Counted from the stretch's first letter, positions 42,551 through 51,429 are shown. The stretch: DNA of 64,000 nt from Streptomyces sp. L-9-10 (GCF_004151105.1 NZ_PHRF01000146.1:1-64000); one strand, 5' to 3'. Made by a program: numbers and translations. The notes: generated by a model not told the origin, from the sequence alone.

Positions 42551-44104
42551 ATGACGCACACCCCGAACGACCAGCCCGGCCGGGGCGCCGGCGTAACCGT
42601 GGCCCCGGTGCTCGCCTCCGCGGGCATCGCCGTCGCGGTGATGCAGACCCTGCTCGTCCCGGTCATCAAAGATCTCCCGCAGCTGCTGAACACCGCGCCC
42701 AGCAACGCGAGTTGGGTCGTGACCTCGACTCTGCTCTCGGGCGCGGTCGCCACCCCGATCATGGGCCGCCTGGGCGATCTCCACGGCAAGCGGAGGATGC
42801 TGATCCTCAGTCTCACCGTCATGGTCGTCGGCACGCTGATCAGCGCGCTCAGCAACACCCTGCTACCGATGCTCGTCGGCCGTACCCTCCAGGGGCTCGC
42901 ACTCGGCGCACTGCCGCTCGGCATCGGCCTGATGCGGGACACACTGCCGAGCGAACGGCTGGGCTCGGCCATCGGGTTGATGGGTTCCTCGATGGGCGTC
43001 GGCGGCGGCCTCGCGCTGCCCGCGGCGGCCCTGGTCGCCCAGCACATGGACTGGCACGTCCTGTTCTACGGCGCCGCAGGGCTCGGCACAACGGCCATCG
43101 TCCTCACGCTGCTCTTCGTACCGGAGACGACGGTACGCGCGAAGGGCTCCTTCGATCTACCGGGCGCGGTGGGGTTGTCCGCCGGGCTGATTATGTTGCT
43201 GCTGCCGATCACCAAGGGCAGCGACTGGGGCTGGACGTCCGCCGTGACACTCGGCCTCTTCGCCGGCGCGGTCGTGACCCTGGTGCTGTGGGGCCTGCTG
43301 GAACTGCGCCGGCCGGCGCCGCTGGTGGACCTGCGGACCACGGCCCGGCCCGCGGTGCTGTTCACCAACCTCGCCTCCATCATGATCGGCGTCTGCTTCT
43401 TCACCATTTCCCTGGTGCTGCCCCAGCTCCTCCAGCTGCCCACCAGCACCGGCTACGGCCTCGGCCAGTCGATGGTCACCGCGGGCCTGCTGGTCGCCCC
43501 GCTCGGCCTGACGATGCTCCTGACCGCACCCGTCTACGCCCGTCTGTCGGCGAAGTACGGCCCCAGGACAACCCTGATCCTCGGCCTGCTGGTCATCGGG
43601 ATCGGCTACGGCGCCGGCCAGGGCCTGATGAGCGCGGCCTGGCAGTCCCTGGCCATCGCGCTACTGGTGGGCGCGGGCCTCGGCCTCGCCTACGCCGCAC
43701 AGCCGACGCTGATCATGAGCGCGGTCCCGGCCGAGGAGACCGGCGCGGCCAACGGCATCAACACCCTGATGCGGTCCATCGGTACGTCCGTGTCGAGCGC
43801 TGTCGTCGGCATGGTGCTGGCCAACACCTCGCAGACCATCGGCGGAGTCTCCGTCCCGACCATGCGGGGCTTCCGCTTCTCCTTCCTGATAGCCACGGTC
43901 GCGGTCGCCATCGGCGTGGTCCTCGCCCTGTTCCTGCCCAGGGCCGGCCGCGCCTCGACAGCGCGCGCGGGCAACGAGGAGGAGACGGACCTGGACCGGC
44001 ACGGAGAGTCCGCCCGCTCCGTGCCGGTCCCCTCCGTGCCGGTCCCCTCCGTGCTCGTGCCCGTCGGCGAACACCCATCAGACCGACCCGGACGGGGCCA
44101 CTGA
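42551..44104 (+). CDS. MFS multidrug exporter (14-TM, DHA2/EmrB-like)
   Basis: A 517-residue transporter from ATG 42551 with GGAGG nine bases upstream. The family loop motif is clear (GRLGDLHGKRRMLILSL), as is motif C-like GSSMGVGGGLALPAAAL, and hydrophobic segments suggest 14 helices. The C-terminal tail is hydrophilic and contains a short repeat. Proton-driven export of a drug or metabolite is likely. The SDR gene follows on the same strand. Its tandem-repeat leader at 42458 may matter for control. Confidence 0.9.
   Translation: MTHTPNDQPGRGAGVTVAPVLASAGIAVAVMQTLLVPVIKDLPQLLNTAPSNASWVVTSTLLSGAVATPIMGRLGDLHGKRRMLILSLTVMVVGTLISALSNTLLPMLVGRTLQGLALGALPLGIGLMRDTLPSERLGSAIGLMGSSMGVGGGLALPAAALVAQHMDWHVLFYGAAGLGTTAIVLTLLFVPETTVRAKGSFDLPGAVGLSAGLIMLLLPITKGSDWGWTSAVTLGLFAGAVVTLVLWGLLELRRPAPLVDLRTTARPAVLFTNLASIMIGVCFFTISLVLPQLLQLPTSTGYGLGQSMVTAGLLVAPLGLTMLLTAPVYARLSAKYGPRTTLILGLLVIGIGYGAGQGLMSAAWQSLAIALLVGAGLGLAYAAQPTLIMSAVPAEETGAANGINTLMRSIGTSVSSAVVGMVLANTSQTIGGVSVPTMRGFRFSFLIATVAVAIGVVLALFLPRAGRASTARAGNEEETDLDRHGESARSVPVPSVPVPSVLVPVGEHPSDRPGRGH
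44021..44050 (+). repeat. 15-bp tandem duplication in the MFS gene
   Basis: GTGCCGGTCCCCTCC occurs at 44021-44035 and again at 44036-44050, with a degenerate third unit. It encodes VPVPSVPVPS in the cytoplasmic tail. Confidence 0.8.
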
Positions 44105-44147
44105 GCGCCCCTCAACGACAGTGCACACCGAACACCGAAAGGTAGTC

Positions 44148-44912
44148 ATGAACCCCAAGCTCCCTGCTGACCTCAACGAGCGCGTCGTCATCGTCACCGG
44201 CGCCGGCACCGGTATCGGCCGCGCCACCGCACGCGCCTTCGCCAACCCGGGGGCCAATGTGCTGGCAGTCGGCCGCCGCATCGACGCGCTGGAGGAAACC
44301 GCCACCGGGCACCCGTCGATCGCCGTCCACTCGGCCGACCTGAGCGCCCCGGAAACCGCGGAGGGCGTGATCGCCACCGCCGTCGAGCGCTGGGGGCAAC
44401 TGGACGTCCTGGTCAACAACGCCGGGGTCTTCCGCATGATGCCGCTGGCCGACACCGATCCCGCGGCCGTCACCGCCCTGTTCGACCTGCACGTCCTCGC
44501 CCCCACCCTGCTGGCGCACGCCGCCCTGCCGCACCTGCGCCGGAGCAAGGGCACGATCGTCAACATCTCCAGCACCTACGGCCACAAGGCTGCCCCGAAC
44601 GCCGCCCACTACGCGGCCTCCAAGGCCGCCATCGAACACCTCACCCGTAGCTGGGCTGTTGAACTCGCGGCCGAGGGCATCCGCGTCAACGCCGTCGCCC
44701 CCGGCCCGACCGAGAGCGAGGCCCTGGCCGCCGCGGGACTTCCCGACGCGGCCATCGAACAGGCCAAGAAGGCGGAAGCCGCCCTCATTCCGCTCGGCCG
44801 TCGCGGCGAACCGGAGGAGGTCGCCGAGTGGGTCGTGCGCCTCTCCGATCCGGCGACCACCTGGCTCACCGGGCAGATCCTGACCGTCGACGGTGGCCTG
44901 GAACTGGTCTGA
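44148..44912 (+). CDS. short-chain dehydrogenase/reductase
   Basis: A complete 254-residue classical SDR. Cofactor motif TGAGTGIGRATA near residue 17, NNAG in VLVNNAGVFR, catalytic Ser in NISSTYGHKA and YAASK, and the end LTGQILTVDGGLELV. It lies 43 bases behind the MFS gene and is probably co-transcribed. Substrate unknown; it may act on the compound the exporter handles. Confidence 0.93.
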   Translation: MNPKLPADLNERVVIVTGAGTGIGRATARAFANPGANVLAVGRRIDALEETATGHPSIAVHSADLSAPETAEGVIATAVERWGQLDVLVNNAGVFRMMPLADTDPAAVTALFDLHVLAPTLLAHAALPHLRRSKGTIVNISSTYGHKAAPNAAHYAASKAAIEHLTRSWAVELAAEGIRVNAVAPGPTESEALAAAGLPDAAIEQAKKAEAALIPLGRRGEPEEVAEWVVRLSDPATTWLTGQILTVDGGLELV

Positions 44913-45402
44913 TACCTCCTCGATCCCGGAGCGGTGCGCCGTGGCCGTCGAAATGGCCGCGGCGCCCTCTTGCGGGCACGGGCAAGCCGTCTGCCTGCCC
45001 ACGCCCGGCCGACCCCGCGCGGTCGCCCTGCCCGGCGCGGGTGTCCGCCGCGCAGCGGTATGTCAGACGTCCCCGGGACGCGGATCTTCTCCAGCACGGG
45101 CTACTCGTGGCCGAACTGAGGTCCGGGGTCGGGGTCGCCGTGGTCGGCGCCGTGCACCCGCCGCCGTGCAGCCGCCGCCGCATCGGCCCATCCATGACGT
45201 GCAGCATCCCGGCCATCACCGACAGCCCGCCGCGGAACGGGCGCCTTGGCTCGCGTGGACCGCAGTCGTCCTTCGGCTACGCCCCCTTGAGGAGCTACGC
45301 CGCGTCCTGCATCTGCTGGTCGTTCGGTTGTGCGGCGTTCTCGTTTAAGTTTTTCATCAGTTGATGAAAGGCCGGCGCCGGAACGGTCCAGCAGCCCCGT
45401 GG
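44913..45402. other. 490-base region without a supported gene
   Basis: A leftward start at 45359 begins MKNLNENAAQPNDQQMQDAA and then hits a stop, suggesting the degraded start of a lost gene just behind the palindrome at 45352. The remainder is GC-rich sequence with no recognised motif. Confidence 0.35.
45352..45369. promoter_or_regulatory. orphan AT-rich dyad, operator-like
   Basis: TTTCATCA (45352-45359) and TGATGAAA (45362-45369) are perfect inverted repeats two bases apart in an unusually A+T-rich island. It looks like a regulator site whose regulator gene is no longer recognisable. Confidence 0.5.
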
Positions 45403-45942
45403 TCACCGCCAGTCGGCCGCGCTGATCACGGAGGCGGCGACGTCAGGGACGGAGCCTGTGGTGGTATCGATGGTGAAGTCGTCGACTGCGACCCGGCTGA
45501 GAATTGCGTCCAGTTCAGCGGACCGGTCCAGGTGCCATCGCAGTGTTTCGGGCTCGCCGTCGTGGCGGTGGGCCAGACGCTCGTGAATGACCGGCAGTTC
45601 AGCCCGCAGTCGGCAAACCGTGAGATCAACGCCTACAGCATCGGACAGTTGCTTCCGCTCATCGTGTTGCTCGATCACGCCGGCCAGTACGAGGCGCGTC
45701 GCTCCTGCATCGAGGTAGTTGCCGGCGATGCTCCGCAGGTTCCGCAACAGCGTATTGAAGTTGAACCGATCGCCGGGAGGAGTGGGCCACGACTGCCTCA
45801 GCCGGTCAAGGTCGAGCACGGCATGAGGGGTTCCGGCCTCGGCGAGAAGGTCGCCGACTGCGTCGGCAACGGTGGTTTTGCCCACACCGACGGTGCCGTT
45901 GATCAGGAGGGCCTGAGCGCCCCGGGGGCTGTCTGCGTGCAT
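45403..45942 (-). CDS. small P-loop kinase-like protein
   Basis: ATG 45942 gives a 179-residue protein; ATG 45984 would add 14 residues. Walker A is NGTVGVGKTTVADAVGDLL, followed by LDLDRLRQSWP (substrate-site Asp region), LVLAGVIEQHDERKQ and TVCRLRAEL, with a lid-like RLAHRHDGEPE. The plan resembles adenylylsulfate- or gluconate-kinase-like small-molecule phosphotransferases of the AAA_33 type. The substrate is not evident. It stands alone. Confidence 0.8.
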   Translation of the reverse strand: MHADSPRGAQALLINGTVGVGKTTVADAVGDLLAEAGTPHAVLDLDRLRQSWPTPPGDRFNFNTLLRNLRSIAGNYLDAGATRLVLAGVIEQHDERKQLSDAVGVDLTVCRLRAELPVIHERLAHRHDGEPETLRWHLDRSAELDAILSRVAVDDFTIDTTTGSVPDVAASVISAADWR

Positions 45943-46276
45943 CTCGGCATCGTACGTCGAGGTGCATGGCACCCGGATGCGCATTCTTGTCGGTGGCTAC
46001 CGACAAGGAGCGGCAGCCCCGGACGACATGAGCTCTTAGGACACCTGAGCGAGACCGACCGCGGCTCCGCCGCCCGATCCCATCTCTGAGGGGGCCGGCA
46101 AGTCCGGTGGCGAAGCGCGCACGTTCGTAGAGTCTGAGACGCGCACGGATACGAACGGCCGGCGTTATGCGGCGCTGGTCAGGCCCGGTTGTGGTGGCTG
46201 GGCTGTCCATTGGCGTTGGTCGCGGATAAACCGCTGGCCAGGCATGGTGCCCAGCCAGTAGCCTGACCAGGCGCAT
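45943..46276. other. 334-base region ahead of the tRNA-like sequence
   Basis: Holds the leftward promoter of the kinase-like gene. I see no gene, repeat or clear promoter element. Confidence 0.3.
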
Positions 46277-46349
46277 CGGCGTGTAGCTCAGTCAGAAGAG
46301 CACCGGGCTCTGGACCCGGAGGGCGCGGGGGCGGAGCCCGCCACGCTGG
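46277..46349 (+). tRNA. tRNA-Gln(CUG)-shaped sequence with abnormal T-loop
   Basis: All four stems of a cloverleaf pair: acceptor CGGCGTG/CACGCTG (one G-T), D stem GCTC/GAGC, anticodon stem CCGGG/CCCGG around CTCTGGA (anticodon CUG, Gln) and T stem GCGGG/CCCGC. The T-loop is GGCGGAG instead of TTCRANY, and no CCA follows. The strong stems suggest genuine tRNA ancestry; the T-loop suggests a decayed or diverged copy. The next open frame begins three bases after it. Confidence 0.5.
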
Positions 46350-46351
46350 CT

Positions 46352-48679
46352 ATGGACAGGAACGACTCCGGCCGCAACGACGGCCACGACGCAACCACGC
46401 CCGGTCGGGGACCTGCGGAGGTTCACCGCGCCTACCCGATGGGTCAGTTGGCCAAGGCCTTCACCACGGCGGTGACCCACCACGACCGGCGGGTGCGCGC
46501 CCGCGCCGAGGACCGTGTGGACCGCTGGCGCAGGGTCCTGGCCGGCATGGCCGACGGCACGCTGGCTGTTGGATCGCGCACTCCCGTGGCCGGACTGCCT
46601 GCTTGGGCCACCCCGCAGGTGGTCCGCGGCGGCTTCGCCACCGGCACACCGGCCGCGAGCGGGCCGCTGCTTCCGCACGAAGCCCACGCCGCACACCGCG
46701 CCGGTCTGCCGGCCGAGCGCCGCGCCCTGTTCGCGCACGCCCTGACCACGACGGGTCTCGCCGAGCTGACGGACCTGCTGGCATCAGGCGCCTACGCCGT
46801 CGAACTGCCCGAAGAGGCAGCCCTGCTGACCGTTGCCTGGCTCGCCGACCACGGCGAGACCGCGACCGCACTGGAACTCCTCGACGTCCTGGAACCGTTC
46901 GCCGAGCGCCTGCGATTCCTGCCGCGCCGAATTCCGGCCCCGCCACCCGGGTCCGACAGCGGCATCGTCTTCCGCTGGACAGTCGGAGAAGTGCGCCGGC
47001 GGCTGCAGCAACGGCGCCCCCACGCCGATGTCGAGGCCATGAACGAGGCCCTGGCCGTCTGGAACCCCTTCGCCGACGAACTGCTCGACCACTGGCTGAA
47101 GACCGTACGGGACGGCCGCATCCTGGCCAGGACCCCCAAGCCGGCGTGGAGGGAGCAGGCTGCCGCGCTGCTGGAGCGCTACAGCACACTCGCCGCCGAG
47201 CACACCTTCTGCGGAAAGCACCGCCGCCCGAAGGAGAACGCGTTCATCCTCCGGACCGCGCTGGAAGAACTGGTCCGCGGACGCGACCTGGACGCACGGC
47301 GCCGCGGAATGGTGCAGCACGCTGTCGACGCGATGGTGCGGCGCCGCGGGGCACCCGGCACGCCCGAGCACACCGCACTGCGCGCCCGCCAGGCCGCGGA
47401 CGCCGCGCGCCCGACGCACCACGCCATGGCCCAACTGGTCACCGGGCGCCTCGCGGACCTGCCGCCGGACACCGGCACACCACAGGCCCGCGCCTTCACG
47501 GTTCCGGTCGCCCCCGCCGAGCACACGGCCACAGGGATACCCATCGGCGCCGACGTGCCCGAGCCCATCGCCCGCCTGGTACACCGAGCGCTGGCCGCCG
47601 ACGTCCCCACCCTCATCGGGGCCGGTATCGTCCCGTCCGCTGAGGTGCTGGCCGCCCTCGTACCCCAGCTCGTCGCGACAGCGAGCGCCGCGGCCTACCC
47701 CGACCCCCAACTGCGCCGCTTGATGGCCACCACCTACGGGGCATTCCGCAACCGGCGCTCGCTGCTCCTGGTCGACCTCCAGCACCAGGTCCGCTTCGAG
47801 GAACTGCCCTGGGTGCGAGCCGTCGAACAGCACCGCCAGACCACCGACCCCGTGCGCACCATGGCAGCACACACCCTCGCCGGCCTCGGCGAACTCGCCC
47901 TACAGGGCTGGCCCGGCACCGTCCTGCCCAACCCGCTGGTGAGCGAGTTCGCCACGCTCAGCCGAACCGCGGGGCTCACACTGCCGTGGACGGAGGAGCT
48001 CGCGGCCGACATCTTCATGGGCACCTTCACGCCCAAGTTCTCCCGCGCCGCCCGGGCAGCGGCCGAACTCCTCGACGGCACCCTGTACGCGGCCTACTAC
48101 GGCATCGGCTACGCGACCGTCGCCGGCATCGACGAGCCCACCTCGCAGGGCAGGGGACGCCGCGGCGCTCCGCAGTTCGCGGCGCTGTGCCACGAACGCG
48201 CCGGCGTCGACGGGACGACGTGGCTGTCAGTCGCCCAGGGGGGCGCGGTGATCGAGCAGGCCCAGATCCTCACCACGCACAACCTCGCCCTGCTCGCTGG
48301 ACCGGTCGGTGTGACTCCGCCGGCCGGCTGGGCAGCGCTGGCCCGCAGCGCGTTCGCCACCACCTGCCGCCTGGCCGCGCGGATCCACGGCAACCCGCGG
48401 TCACTGACGACCATCAAAGACATGGCCTACGCCTGGCGCCAGGCCCTGTTCTACCTGTCGATGCTCATCCCGGACGAACAGACCGCGGCCCTGGCGCAGT
48501 TCGACGACGACGCGGCGCGGTATCCCGACCACGCTCGTGCGCGTCTCGCGCCCGTCCTGGCCGGCGTGCGCCTGGTCCACGAGGGTGGCGACCTCGACTC
48601 CAACGGCGCCCCGACGCACGGCGGCGCACGCCGGCTCGTCGGCTGGGCACCCGACGGCCACCACTGGCTCCAGGCCTAG
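46352..48679 (+). CDS. uncharacterised 775-residue protein
   Basis: A long uninterrupted frame with normal high-GC third-position bias. ATG 46352 lies three bases behind the tRNA-shaped sequence without a clear ribosome site; ATG 46439 (MGQLAKAFTTAV) is a good alternative. The product is soluble, helix-rich, Ala/Arg/Leu-rich, with no signal peptide, membrane segment or nucleotide-binding motif. A single CxxH-like FCGKHRRPKENAFILRTALE sits near residue 288 and many His and Trp residues are conserved-looking (WNPFADELLDHWLKTV; YYGIGYATVAG). Its TAG stop is part of the CTAG flanking the MITE. I do not recognise the family. Confidence 0.75.
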   Translation: MDRNDSGRNDGHDATTPGRGPAEVHRAYPMGQLAKAFTTAVTHHDRRVRARAEDRVDRWRRVLAGMADGTLAVGSRTPVAGLPAWATPQVVRGGFATGTPAASGPLLPHEAHAAHRAGLPAERRALFAHALTTTGLAELTDLLASGAYAVELPEEAALLTVAWLADHGETATALELLDVLEPFAERLRFLPRRIPAPPPGSDSGIVFRWTVGEVRRRLQQRRPHADVEAMNEALAVWNPFADELLDHWLKTVRDGRILARTPKPAWREQAAALLERYSTLAAEHTFCGKHRRPKENAFILRTALEELVRGRDLDARRRGMVQHAVDAMVRRRGAPGTPEHTALRARQAADAARPTHHAMAQLVTGRLADLPPDTGTPQARAFTVPVAPAEHTATGIPIGADVPEPIARLVHRALAADVPTLIGAGIVPSAEVLAALVPQLVATASAAAYPDPQLRRLMATTYGAFRNRRSLLLVDLQHQVRFEELPWVRAVEQHRQTTDPVRTMAAHTLAGLGELALQGWPGTVLPNPLVSEFATLSRTAGLTLPWTEELAADIFMGTFTPKFSRAARAAAELLDGTLYAAYYGIGYATVAGIDEPTSQGRGRRGAPQFAALCHERAGVDGTTWLSVAQGGAVIEQAQILTTHNLALLAGPVGVTPPAGWAALARSAFATTCRLAARIHGNPRSLTTIKDMAYAWRQALFYLSMLIPDEQTAALAQFDDDAARYPDHARARLAPVLAGVRLVHEGGDLDSNGAPTHGGARRLVGWAPDGHHWLQA

Positions 48680-48841
48680 GGTCTTTCGTTTGGATCAGGC
48701 CGGATCAGGGAGCGGGGGCTGGTGCCGTGGATCGCAAGGCGGAGGAGCGAGCCATGGCGGAGCCCTGGTGACCGACGACAACGCGGCGAGGCGCGGTGCC
48801 AGGGCACGCGAGCCCGGCATGATCCAAACGAGAGGCCCTAG
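48676..48841. mobile_element. MITE copy 2 (166 bp), full length
   Basis: Flanked by CTAG at 48676-48679 and 48838-48841, with ends GGTCTTTCGTTTGGATCA and, read inward from the right, GGCCTCTCGTTTGGATCA. It is nearly identical to the reverse complement of copy 1 but lacks a 33-base internal segment. The left CTAG supplies the stop codon of the 775-residue gene; insertion with target duplication would leave that stop unchanged. Confidence 0.85.
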
Positions 48842-48958
48842 GAGCTCTTGGCGGACCGGGAACGGTGTGCGGCTGCAGTCCCGGACCGGTCGCGACGTCA
48901 CTGCGCTATGGGTGAACCTGGCCGTTGGCGGCCACGTGTCTGCCGCCCGGCGGGGCCT

Positions 48959-49283
48959 GGACGGCCGCCCACCGCACCCCCGCGGGCCGGCACCACGCCC
49001 TCACCGCGGCCCGCCAGGCCGTCGCGACCGGTCTCGACGACGTCGACGACACGGCGGAGCTGCTGCACCGGGATTCGCTGTACCGGAAGTTGCTGTACCG
49101 GGACTGGCTCCGGATCGAGCACGCAGCCGGGAACCGGCAGGGGCTGCACACGGCCATCACCCGTGTGCAATCGATCAACCGGTCGTTGGACTGCTCACTC
49201 GAGACAGAGACCGAGGCCCTTATCGAAGAACTCCTCAACCGCTCGGGGCCGGGCGCCGCATTGGCACCCACAACATCCTCACC
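48959..49283 (+). pseudogene. BTAD-domain regulator, C-terminal remnant
   Basis: RHHALTAARQAVATGLDDVD, ELLHRDSLYRKLLYRDWLRI, GNRQGLHTAITRVQSINRSL and ETEALIEELLN match the TPR-like end of bacterial transcriptional activator domain (SARP/LysM) regulators. The DNA-binding N-terminus is gone. The frame runs without a stop into the mycosin-like gene, so a fused protein from about 48925 is formally possible. Confidence 0.65.
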
Positions 49284-49329
49284 GGCCCGTAAGTACGCGC
49301 GTGCCGACCGGCATGATCCAATTGGGTGC

Positions 49330-50613
49330 ATGACACTCCTCTTCCCAAGGCCCTTCCGCAGGACGACGGGGCGGCGACGGCCGACCGTCGCCGCCCGATA
49401 CGACACGGGCATGCGCGCTCTGGCCGTGGTGCTGGTGCTCACCGCGGGGCTGACCGGCCAGGCGTCCTCCGCGCACGCGGACGGAGCCAGGGATCGGCAG
49501 TGGTACCTGGACCGGATGAACGTCGACCAGATCTGGAAGAAGACGACGGGCGAAGGAATCAAGATCGCCGTCATCGACTCCGGAGTGAACCCCTCGACGC
49601 CCTCGCTCAAGGGCCAGGTGCTGCCCGGCGGAGACGCGTCCGACCCCGAAGAACGCCCCGACAGCGGCGACCGCAACGGCCGGGGAACGACGACGGCCGA
49701 GCTGATCGCCGGGACCGGCGCGGGCGGCGGCATCCAGGGTCTCGCCCCCGGAGCCAAGATCATCCCGATCCGCGTGCCGCTGCTCAAGCACGACGAACTG
49801 CCGAGCATCGACGACCACGTCGACCGGGCCATCAGGATGGCACTGGAGCGCGACGCGAAGATCATCAGCATCTCGGTCGGCAGCGAATACGTCATCGGTG
49901 CCGGCATGACCGGGCAGCGATACGCCCTGCGGGACGCCCTCGCCAAGGAGGTGCTGGTGTTCGCAGGCACCGGCGACAACGCCAAGGAGGGCAACAAGCC
50001 GCAGGCTCCGGCGCGTTTCTCGGAAGTCGTCGGGGTGGCCTCCATCGACGAGAACTCGCGGGTCGCCGACTTCTCCCAGCACGGCGAAGACGTGACCCTC
50101 GCGGCACCGGGAGTGAACATCCCCCGCTGGTGCGACGCGACCTTCCGGCGCTACTGTCCCGACGGCGGCGGTGCCCACACCGCCACCGCCCTCGCGTCGG
50201 CCTCCGCGGCCCTCATCTGGGCCCTGCACCCCGACTGGACGGCGGCGCAGGTCCTGCGCGTCATGCTCGACACGGCCGGCCGCAGCGACGACTGGAAGTC
50301 CGGAACGGTCAGCAACTACCTGGGCTACGGGGTGATACGCCCCGGCGCGCACATCAACCGGGGCCTCGGCGATCCGGGCCCCGCGGACCGCAATGAGATG
50401 CCGGAGTACGTGAAACCGGTCGGCTACGGACCCACCTCGCCGTCCCCGAAGCCTCCCAAGAACCCGAAGCCGTCACCGACACACACCGCGTCCGCGGCCG
50501 CGGACGATTCGCTACCGGACGTGCCGGTGCTCGTTGGAGCCGGGGCGGCCACCGTCCTGGTTGTCACGGCCGTGGCCGTGTGGGTCGCGAGGCGTAGACG
50601 CCACGCAGGCTGA
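49330..50613 (+). CDS. mycosin-like subtilase homologue with a degraded catalytic triad
   Basis: A 427-residue S8-fold protein from ATG 49330 (ATG 49411 would give a more compact signal). Signal peptide ending SAHA near residue 50, subtilase domain 51-345, Pro/Ser-rich linker, C-terminal membrane helix and Arg tail, the layout of type VII secretion mycosins. The catalytic Asp is kept (VIDSGVN, D83), but the HGT motif reads NGRGT with Arg118 in place of His, and GTSxA reads GAHTA with His283 in place of Ser. It should be inactive as a protease and may act as a structural or regulatory partner. No esx/ecc genes are nearby. Confidence 0.88.
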   Translation: MTLLFPRPFRRTTGRRRPTVAARYDTGMRALAVVLVLTAGLTGQASSAHADGARDRQWYLDRMNVDQIWKKTTGEGIKIAVIDSGVNPSTPSLKGQVLPGGDASDPEERPDSGDRNGRGTTTAELIAGTGAGGGIQGLAPGAKIIPIRVPLLKHDELPSIDDHVDRAIRMALERDAKIISISVGSEYVIGAGMTGQRYALRDALAKEVLVFAGTGDNAKEGNKPQAPARFSEVVGVASIDENSRVADFSQHGEDVTLAAPGVNIPRWCDATFRRYCPDGGGAHTATALASASAALIWALHPDWTAAQVLRVMLDTAGRSDDWKSGTVSNYLGYGVIRPGAHINRGLGDPGPADRNEMPEYVKPVGYGPTSPSPKPPKNPKPSPTHTASAAADDSLPDVPVLVGAGAATVLVVTAVAVWVARRRRHAG

Positions 50614-50949
50614 ACGGGCGACAGGTGGCTCCCGAAGAAGACACGACCTGACCATGTTCACCGGCCGCGGTACCGACTCGGCGGACAGCTCGGTTTCTCG
50701 GCGGTCACGAGATTGAAGGCCTTTGCTGAGCTGGTGGGTAGGCAGCAGGGCGAGTGATCAAACTCATCGGCGCGCTGTGGGTGCGGTCGCCTGAGCCGGT
50801 CGGTTCCGGATGTGGCCGTTTCCTGTTCACCGTTCTCATCCTCGCGGCAGGCTGAGGGCTGGGGGGAGCGTTGACGGCGCAGCGTGGGGTGATAGGCACG
50901 ATCCCGGCCAACTTCCCCCCGCAACAACACGCATCTGGTTCTGGAGCGG
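50614..50949. other. 336-base region without a supported gene
   Basis: GC-rich sequence after the mycosin-like gene. Leftward frames are Pro/Arg-rich and look like noise. No clear terminator seen. Confidence 0.3.
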
Positions 50950-51140
50950 GTAGAGGGCGGCGTGGAGGGCAGGGCGCACTCGTCTTCGTCCTTCCACGTG
51001 AGAGCGCTCAGATCGGGGGTCGATAACGAGGTCGCGGGTCAGATCGAAAGTGTGTCGAACTCGGTCTCGGTTTGACGGGAGGGCCTCGAAGTTGACGTAC
51101 CAGTTCCTCAGTCCGGCCGCCGTGTAGAAGGCGTTGACAC
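50950..51140 (-). pseudogene. DUF402-like fragment
   Basis: Read leftward: GLRNWYVNFEALP, then HTFDLTRDLVIDP, then after a one-base frameshift DLSALTWKDEDECALP. This is the core of DUF402-type proteins (WYVNFxxP ... FDTxDLxLDLVVDPDL ... WKDEDEYA). The N-terminal part is missing and the frame is broken. Confidence 0.65.
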
Positions 51141-51162
51141 TGAATCACGCCCCGGGCGGCTT

Positions 51163-51282
51163 TCACAGCAGCAGCTCAGTGTCCTGCCACCGGCCGGGCA
51201 CGCGCTCCCACTCCCCCGCCATCGCGTCGAACGCCTCGGTGCGCACCGCGCGGTCGCCCTCAACGAGCGGGATCGGCGTCAT
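51163..51282 (-). CDS. possible 39-residue ORF or 3' gene remnant
   Basis: ATG 51282 opens MTPIPLVEGDRAVRTEAFDA and runs to TGA with an acidic, Trp-containing C-terminus (GEWERVPGRWQDTELLL). The composition is protein-like, unlike most short frames here, but no ribosome site is evident. It may be the end of a lost gene. Family unknown. Confidence 0.3.
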   Translation of the reverse strand: MTPIPLVEGDRAVRTEAFDAMAGEWERVPGRWQDTELLL

Positions 51283-51400
51283 GGAGGAACAGCCCGCCTG
51301 CGGCGGCTGGAAATCGAGACGCCGGCGAGGGGCCGGCGATCAGCCCAGTCGGCGGCGGGCGGGCGGCTGGCCCGACCGGTTGCATGGCCAGCGGCTCCAC

Positions 51401-51429
51401 TGGAGTGAACAGATCGGCTGTTCACTCCA
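51401..51429. terminator. 12-bp perfect hairpin
   Basis: TGGAGTGAACAG (51401-51412) and CTGTTCACTCCA (51418-51429) pair perfectly with a 5-base loop, 137 bases before the secreted-protein gene. It could be a terminator for rightward or leftward transcripts, or an operator in the promoter region of that gene. Confidence 0.6.

Noticed and set aside
46784..47872. 362-codon leftward frame inside the 775-residue gene
   Set aside because: Antisense frame within an uninterrupted longer gene, with no ribosome site or recognisable motif.
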